Made by a program: the position numbers and the translations under genes. DNA of 25,408 bases from assembly GCA_004802725.1 (NCBI GenBank), contig SGPM01000369.1, positions 1-25,408 of the forward strand, given 5' to 3'. The notes under the pieces are model-generated. The model did not search any database and was not told the origin of the DNA. It worked only from the letters and a program-made list of their open reading frames with translations. Positions 19,380 through 25,408 of the stretch are shown here, piece by piece (position 1 is the stretch's first letter; each line of letters opens with the position of its first letter). The DNA is from Antrodiella citrinella. Taxonomy: Eukaryota > Basidiomycota > Agaricomycetes > Polyporales > Steccherinaceae.

Positions 19380-22182
19380 ATGCAGGACGGAAGAGCACCA
19401 CGGTACGCATGGTTTCTGTAACGTTGGTTATAAAATGCTGACACCCAATGTAGCATCAAAAACCGTGCGCCTGCCGCAGTCCAGGTATGTCTGCGTACTC
19501 GGTATTCAGAACCCCACTTACATTTACACGCAGGTTACCGCAGAGCAACTGCTTCGTGATGTACGCTTTACTCCGCTGTTTGTTTATTGATTTGCTTAAC
19601 GGCTCTCACCGCAGGCTCAAGAGCGGCAAGAATCACAATTCCGTGCACCGAAGCAACGTGTCGAAGATTTAGAGGAGCTTCATGAGTACAGAGGTCGAAA
19701 GCGGGAGGAATTTGAGAAACGGATAAGACAGACGAGGGGTAGTATGTGAGTGTCGTCATTGGTTGATTGAGCGGAAAACCAGTTTTGACCATCATACAGC
19801 AAAGAATGGCTTCAATACGCAAATTGGGAGGTATGTACTTTCGTATATCAATAGCGTGTATGCTACTGAGACACCTTCGAATGATTCAATAGGCTAGTCA
19901 AAGCGAATTTGCACGCTCTCGATCCGTCTTCGAGCGCGCCCTGGACGTCGATCCACGGAGTGTGCAACTATGGCTCAACTACACAGAGATGGAGCTGAAG
20001 GGACGAAACATGCAACACGCACGGAATCTCTTTGACCGCGCCGTGACCCTTCTTCCCCGTGTTGACCAAATCTGGTACAAGTATGTCTACTTAGAAGAAC
20101 TCCTCCAGAACGTACCGGGAGCTCGCCAAGTATTTGAACGATGGATGCAATGGGAACCGGATGACAAGGCGTGGCAAGCTTACATCAAGCTCGAACACCG
20201 GTACAACGAATTGGACAGGGCCAGTGCCATCTATGAACGTTGGGTAGCCATTCGTCCCGAGCCACGGGTATGGGTCAAATGGGGCAAGTTCGAGGAGGAG
20301 CGAGGGAGGCTGGACAAGGCGAGGGAAGTGTTCCAAACGGCACTGGAGTTCTTCGGAGATGATGAGGAGCAAGTTGAAAAGGCGCAAGCAGTATTTAGTG
20401 CGTTTGCTAAGATGGAGACGAGGTTGAAGGAGTATGAGCGTGCTCGAGTCATATACAAGGTACGTCTCCTTGCAGCTCGCACTTCTATCGGAGCTAATCC
20501 CATTAATGACAGTTCGCACTATCGCGTCTTTCTCGCTCAAAATCGGCTGCACTCTACGCAGCATTCACTAAATTCGAAAAGCAGCATGGCACACGAGCAG
20601 CCTTGGAGAACACTGTACTTGGCAAACGTCGGATCCAATACGAAGATGAACTTTCACAAGATGGCCGAAACTACGACGTCTGGTTCGACTATTCGCGTCT
20701 GGAAGAGGGTGCGCTGAGAGATTTGCGCGAGGAGGGTGCCCCTGCGGACGAAGAGGAGAAGGCGATTGCTCGCGTAAGGGAGATCTACGAGCGTGCAGTA
20801 GGACAAGTACCACCTGGGTCTGAAAAACGACATTGGCGACGGTATATCTTCCTATGGTTGAACTATGCTCTGTTTGAAGAGATTGAAGTGAAGGTGCGTG
20901 CTATTTCCATTCAGGGTTCCATATATGCTCATCTTGACTCCGTATTCTAGGATTATCCTCGCGCACGGCAAATCTATCAAACGGCTATCTCACTGGTCCC
21001 CCACAAGGTGTTCACGTTCGCGAAGCTTTGGATTTTGTATGCAAGATTTGAATTACGCCGTCTGGACTTGGTCACCGCGCGCAAGATTCTGGGTACTGCC
21101 ATTGGCATGTGTCCAAAAGAAGCTTTGTTCAAGGGTTACATCCAGCTCATGTTTGATGTAAGTCATTGTCAAATAAATATCTTCCGGATCATCCTGATAC
21201 CCTTGTCAGCTCCGAGAATTCGATGCGGTTCGCAAGCTGTACGAGAAGTACCTTGAGGCATGTGTTTCGTGCCCTTGATGTAGGACGGTGCTGACCTCTC
21301 ACCCAGTTCGACCCGTCTAACTCTCCTGCGTGGATCAAATATGCGGAACTGGAAACGCAACTGGAAGATTTTGCTCGTACTCGCGCTATTTTCGAGCTCG
21401 GCGTAGCTCAAGTACAATTGTCCATGCCAGAACTCCTTTGGAAGGCCTATGTCGACTTTGAGACAGAGGAAGGCGACCGCGAGAAGGCTCGCGCGTTGTA
21501 CGAACGTCTCATTGCGCTCAGCGGACACGTGAAAGTCTGGATATCGTATGCTCTATTTGAGGCCGAGCCGATCGCCGTACCAAGAGCTGAAAGGGACGAA
21601 GACGAAGACGAGGAGGTGCCGATGGTAGAAGGTGACGCAGACAAGGCGCGACAAGTCTTCCAAAGGGGATACAATGACCTCAAGAGCAAGGGTCTCAAGA
21701 GCGAGGTGCGCCTGCTTGACCGTTGGTTCGTTCACATTTGTACATATACTGAATGTTTTGCTCTTCATCAGCGAGTGGCTCTCCTGGAGGTGTGGAAGAC
21801 ATTCGAGGAGAAGAACGGTTCAGAAGACGATGCCGCCAAGGTACAGGCAATGTTCCCTATCGTTTCTCGCAAGAGGCGTGTGGACGAGGAGACCGGTCAA
21901 GCTGTTGAAGGTACGTTCAGACCATCTAGGTGCCATGAATTGAGAGCTAACGTGTTCCGAATAGAATGGGATATGGTCTTCGCGGACGATGAACGCGAGT
22001 CAAATCCTACGACATTCAAGTTCCTGCAAATGGCCCATGCTTATGCACAGGCCAAGAGAGCAGGTGGAACGGCCATTCTTCCGGTGTTGTCTGGCTTTAC
22101 TGCTGCTACTTCTGCGTCGGCCCAACCAGCAGACGACGACGCAACGTCAGACGTTGCTAGCTCTCATGGGGGTGAAGAGTAA
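19380..22182 (+). CDS. CLF1: Pre-mRNA splicing factor CLF1/SYF3 (Crooked neck), HAT-repeat protein
   Basis: Scaffold of the Prp19-associated (NineTeen) complex that acts in spliceosome activation in the nucleus. Twelve exons: 19380-19402, 19454-19484, 19534-19560, 19615-19745, 19800-19830, 19893-20459, 20513-20893, 20951-21157, 21210-21257, 21307-21705, 21772-21910 and 21965-22182. Phases agree and give 733 aa (fly protein ~700, yeast 687). It opens [18 protein letters not shown], the family signature, then [22 protein letters not shown]. Tandem half-TPR (HAT) repeats follow throughout, recognisable by W..Y...[16 protein letters not shown] and similar units. The C terminus is acidic and Ala/Ser-rich. 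The first five exons are very short (23-131 nt). Intron 9 (21258-21306) uses a GC donor. RAD6 lies head to head upstream; QTRT2 follows 204 bp downstream. Confidence 0.95.
21258..21306 (+). other. Non-canonical GC-AG intron in CLF1
   Basis: Exon 9 ends YEKYLE at 21257 and the protein continues FDPSNSPAW from 21307. The 49-bp intron between them starts GCATGT and ends CCCAG. The nearest GT (21262) would shift the frame, and pairing it with the available upstream AG runs into a stop. GC-AG is a known minor donor class. Confidence 0.8.
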
Positions 22183-22386
22183 AGACAGATCGCCCACACT
22201 TTTTGCTATACATCTGTTCTTATGCTGTAATGGTGTACCTGTACTTCTACTAATCTACATCTTGAGACGAGCGTCACTCAAAGAATTCGCCATCCAAGTA
22301 CGGCGCTAAGTGCAGATTGCATTGATCTTTCGATCTCCAGATTCTTCACTTGTGCCGCCACAGTCACCGACAAACAGCTGTTCACC
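22183..22386. promoter_or_regulatory. CLF1-QTRT2 spacer
   Basis: These 204 bp contain the CLF1 3' untranslated region and the QTRT2 promoter and leader, both genes reading rightward. No distinct motif was recognised. Confidence 0.4.
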
Positions 22387-24156
22387 ATGTCGAGCAGTAC
22401 TCTTGTATTTTCTCACCTACCTACGGATATCCTCCCGTTTGCTCCACGTTTGGGCTCTCTATCTTTACAACGTAGAGATGGTCATGTCGTCGATATCAAG
22501 ACACCTGGGTTCATTACTACAACTTCACGGGGCGTGATACCCCACCTATCGCGAGACCACGTACAATCTACAAACGCCATTAAATGGACACATATACCTT
22601 TCGAGTCATTGTAAGAAATGTTCGTTCATTCTGCGCGGTTGTATCTTATCCTTGCTGAATCCTAGCTCCTGCTCACCTCCAGCTTAGATCATGTGCCACC
22701 GGTACTAATGTTGCAAACAGGTCCTGATCCGCTTCACACCTTCCTGGGGTACAACAAGGGGCAACATATATTGTCGATGTCTGTGAGGGATCCCCTCGAT
22801 AGACGAGACATGCCTGCCAATGGAAAGGATCACATCAACGCGTATTGTATCAGAGGTGTCCGAAAGGTGAACATTTGCTCATCAGTTCCGCATACAGGCT
22901 CTGACTTATCAGTGAACGCACAGGTAACACCAACGGCGTGGAAATCGTATTCTCAGCTGTGCAAACCGGACATCATCGTCGCACTATCCGATGTCCCATA
23001 CACACCAGCAGCTCAATCTCAAAAGCGTTTGCAAAAAAGCCTTGAACGATCCACTGCGTGGCTCTCACAATTGCTGGCATCTAACGACAAGAGCACACCC
23101 TCCGAACAACTCTCAGATATGCCAAGCGTCCTCGTGAATCTTGTAGGTGGCACCGATGCGCGTGCACGAACTACGTTCTCGGAGGGCCTAGTCGAAGTGC
23201 TACATGGGAAGGAGCAGGAGCAAATCAGCCCTTTGCGTACGTTGGACGAGGGTGTAACTGGATATCAGTTCGAATTGGTCGCCCTCAGATCGACCCTCAG
23301 GAAAGAACATAACCAGGACCCACTGGATGACGATCCGGAAGAAACTGAGAAACTCAAAAATCTACTCAAAGCTTCGTTAGGACCACTGCCCACTGGAAAA
23401 CTACGTGTCACCTATGGCTCTTCGTCTCCGCACGAAATCCTCAACTTCATACGAGACGTTGGGGTTGATCTCTTCGATGTGCACTGGGCACAACATGCTG
23501 CAGAGATCGGTGTGGCATTGGATTTCCGATTCCCAGCCCCAAACCCTTCTGAAGTCCTCTGGGCACAACATCCCTGCCCGAAACCGAGATCACGAACAAG
23601 TCACACGATAGACGTCGGCCACAACTTGTTCAGCCACGACTACGCACACGATCACAGCAGATTGGCATCCAGCTTCCTCGACGGCTCATGTCATTCTCAG
23701 CTCTCCGCTACGACGAACGTTGACGCACCCTGGTGTCCATGCGGGGCGTGTACCCCGGTGCCATTTACTACGTCTCTCACCCATGACCGCTTGACCCAAC
23801 CACCCGGAAAACCCACATCTACCCTCCCGCCTTACACCCGCTCGTACATCCACCACCTTCTCCATACCCACGAGATGTCTTCGCATACCCTGCTCGCGAT
23901 GCACAACTTCTTCATTATGGACGCGTTCTTCTCCGGCATTCGTGACGTGCTTCACAGGTCCCAGACGGAGGCGGGATTGTTCGAGCGGGAGGTTGAGCGG
24001 TTCGTCGCGACGTATGAAGACCCCAGACGACTGTTTACTGAGACCGAGAAAGATTGGGCGAAGGTGGAGTCTGAGCGAGGGAAGGGCCGACTGGCGAGGG
24101 AGAAAGCGGCGCAGGAGGAAAGTGAGGCGGTAGTGCAGGATGTAGAAGTAGTATAA
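22387..24156 (+). CDS. QTRT2: Queuine tRNA-ribosyltransferase accessory subunit 2 (QTRT2)
   Basis: Non-catalytic partner of the eukaryotic tRNA-guanine transglycosylase, which exchanges guanine 34 for queuine in GUN anticodons; in animals the dimer associates with the mitochondrial surface. Three exons: 22387-22610, 22683-22866 and 22924-24156, 546 aa. The TIM-barrel start includes TPGFITTTSRGVIPHLSRDH and LGYNKGQHILSMSVRDP. The zinc site is CPCGACTPV at its cysteines plus the distal His in YIHHLLHTHEMSSHTLLAMHN, matching the C-x-C-x2-C...H pattern of the family. A helical, charged tail (ERGKGRLAREKAAQEE) follows. Divergence from catalytic TGT elsewhere fits the accessory rather than the catalytic subunit. 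The second intron (22867-22923) is 57 bp, in frame and stop-free. It ends tail to tail with the J-protein gene, 61 bp away. Confidence 0.88.
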
Positions 24157-24217
24157 TCCTCCTAACATCCAATGTGAGGCGGTGAATGAGTAAAGTGTCT
24201 CGTGTCTGAGACGAGCT

Positions 24218-25059
24218 TCATGAGGCATCCGCGCCGAATCCACGTCCCACAACCGAAATCACCAATACGATGCCAATGACCTGCATCGTCCGCCAGAAGC
24301 TCGAGATATTATTGATGTTGTCCCTTTCTATCCTCTCCCTCTCTCTATCCGCCTCCTTCCTTCCCGTCGCCCGCTGCACGTTCGGAGACGCGAACGGGTT
24401 GGCATATTCACGGAAACCGGGGTCGGTGAACGGCCGCTGATAATGTCCTCCAGCTCCAGGATTATGTGCGTGTTTCGGATGGGAATGTCGAGTGTATGCG
24501 TGTTGTTGCCAAGCGTACGTCGCACCTCTGCGCCTGGCAGTGTCGTAGGAATGACCTGGAGTTTCGTAGTGTGCGGGGTGGTGTCGAGCGTTGCCGACAT
24601 GAGAGGTGTCTATCAGTGTTCTATCGTACGCCCTCCTAAGCAATACATTGTCAGGATAGTAATAGTGAGCTCCCGGAGCTCTTTGAGGTAGGAGGAGGTC
24701 GACATACCGCTTGCGGTCGTCTCCTAGAACAGCATAGGCCTCGCTCACAGCTTGGAACTTCTCCTTCGCCGTCGGGTCCTTCGCCACGTCCGGATGATAC
24801 ATTTTGCTTAGCTACAACACCACGAGCAATCCAGTCTCAATGCCAAGTCCAAAGTATAAGTTGATCGAAGACCACGATACCTTGTAGAAGCTTGACTAGA
24901 ACACACGACCACCCGACCAAACAGAATCAACGAAAGTAGCACCCTCAAAGAACGAACGTGCCAACTGACCTTGACTTGGTTCTTGCTTGCATTCCGGGGC
25001 ACAGAGAGCGTTTGGTAATGGCTCAGCAGCGCGGAGCAAGTCGAGAAGCCCCGACGCAT
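24218..25059 (-). CDS. Small J-domain (DnaJ-like) protein, membrane-anchored, probably mitochondrial
   Basis: HSP40-type co-chaperone that would stimulate an Hsp70 through its J domain. Four exons: 25059-24970, 24895-24881, 24811-24708 and 24635-24218, 208 aa, all phases agreeing. The N terminus [14 protein letters not shown] is basic and hydroxylated without acids, like a mitochondrial presequence. The J domain runs from about residue 15 to 75: [34 protein letters not shown] with the essential HPD, and [20 protein letters not shown] in outline. The middle is His/Arg/Tyr-rich and low in complexity, and a hydrophobic segment near the end ([18 protein letters not shown]) is a likely membrane anchor. 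Exon 2 is only 15 nt. The start is the first in-frame ATG; farther upstream there are only non-ATG codons. There is no Gly/Phe or zinc-finger region, so it is a class III J protein. Confidence 0.85.
24881..24895 (-). other. 15-nt microexon of the J-protein gene
   Basis: TCAAGCTTCTACAAG (SSFYK) lies between an upstream acceptor TTCTAG and a downstream donor GTATCG. It is in phase 0 on both sides, with introns 24969-24896 (74 bp) and 24880-24812 (69 bp). Without it, helix II of the J domain would lack five residues just before LSKMYHPD. Confidence 0.8.
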
Positions 25060-25262
25060 GTCGGGTCGGCGAAGCACAGAGGTCTGATCACGTCTTGTAA
25101 TTGTATGTGTGGCTCCGATGGACTTTGTCGGTCGGACACCGATACGTAGTTTCAAATTCAAAGTGCACCGGAGGATGAGGCGGTCTAAGGAAGAGAAGAG
25201 TAGGAGTGCATCGTCGTGGTCGTGGTGCAACCCCAGTGAAAACTAACTCTTCTCCCAGCCGC

Positions 25263-25408
25263 GTGAGTCTTGTTCCGTCTGTGCCGAAGCGCCCGTATCT
25301 ACTCTTGTCCCCTTCCATCCGCATGTGGCGCTTTTGAATTACCCTATTCTCGCTTCTCTTCGCACCCGCAGATCCTCTATGACGACATGGCATCCCCTCG
25401 TCTTCTTG
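25263..25408 (+). CDS. Possible 5' end of a rightward gene, cut by the window edge
   Basis: A candidate leader intron runs from GTGAGT at 25263 to CCGCAG ending at 25371 (109 bp). The ATG at 25379-25381 then opens a frame that continues to the last base (ten codons). It would diverge from the J-protein gene. Ten codons are too few to name a family, and it may be chance. Confidence 0.2.

Noticed and set aside
23686..24252. A 188-codon minus-strand open frame
   Set aside because: It is antisense to the QTRT2 3' exon, with Arg-rich composition typical of shadow frames.
25060..25230. Extended N terminus for the J protein
   Set aside because: The frame opens with TTG and has no ATG before 25059, where a presequence-like peptide begins.
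1..25408. CRISPR arrays, tRNA or rRNA genes, or viral sequences
   Set aside because: No spaced identical repeats, cloverleaf-like promoter boxes, ribosomal motifs or viral protein signatures were recognised on either strand by eye.

Overview
The window looks like nuclear DNA of a filamentous basidiomycete, most likely an Agaricomycete. The genes are compact and split by many 47-75 bp GT-AG introns. ATP-citrate lyase is a single fused polypeptide, as in basidiomycetes, rather than the two ascomycete subunits. The left part carries a Plavaka-type transposase and a DUF6698 protein, two families expanded in Agaricomycetes. All exon boundaries below were worked out by hand from reading frames, splice sites and family knowledge; no search was run.

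Left third (1-10.6 kb): mobile DNA. A short 31-bp minisatellite and a gene-poor stretch (1-1.7 kb) lead into the remains of a hAT transposase gene. That gene is split by a second transposon of 7,969 bp (2162-10130). The inserted element has 15-bp perfect terminal inverted repeats, subterminal repeats and a probable 2-bp CT target duplication. It sits inside what would have been a ~69-bp intron, just before the hAT dimerisation exon. It holds two genes read outward from a shared 215-bp promoter: a DUF6698 protein (minus) and a ten-exon Plavaka/CACTA-like transposase (plus). Each carries one frame-breaking lesion: a 1-nt loss near 3750 in DUF6698 and an exact 22-bp tandem duplication at 5717-5760 in the transposase. 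Otherwise both models are complete, with consistent splice phases, so the element seems to have died recently.

Right two thirds (11-25.4 kb): conserved housekeeping genes. In order: a DUF1275/YoaK-like membrane protein (minus), fused ATP-citrate lyase (minus, nine coding exons, ~1,152 aa), a UBL3-like ubiquitin-fold protein ending in a CaaX-type box (minus), the RAD6/UBC2 ubiquitin-conjugating enzyme (minus, first coding exon only the ATG), the splicing factor CLF1/Crooked neck (plus, twelve exons, one GC-AG intron), the non-catalytic QTRT2 subunit of queuine tRNA-ribosyltransferase (plus), and a small J-domain protein with a presequence-like N terminus, a C-terminal membrane segment and a 15-nt microexon (minus). 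RAD6 and CLF1 share a divergent promoter; QTRT2 and the J protein converge with only 61 bp between stops. A new rightward gene may begin at the right edge.

The host genes are unrelated in function and look like ordinary fungal gene order. The main point of interest is the nested transposon. It shows a DUF6698 gene as a physical part of a TIR-bounded, Plavaka-mobilised two-gene element.
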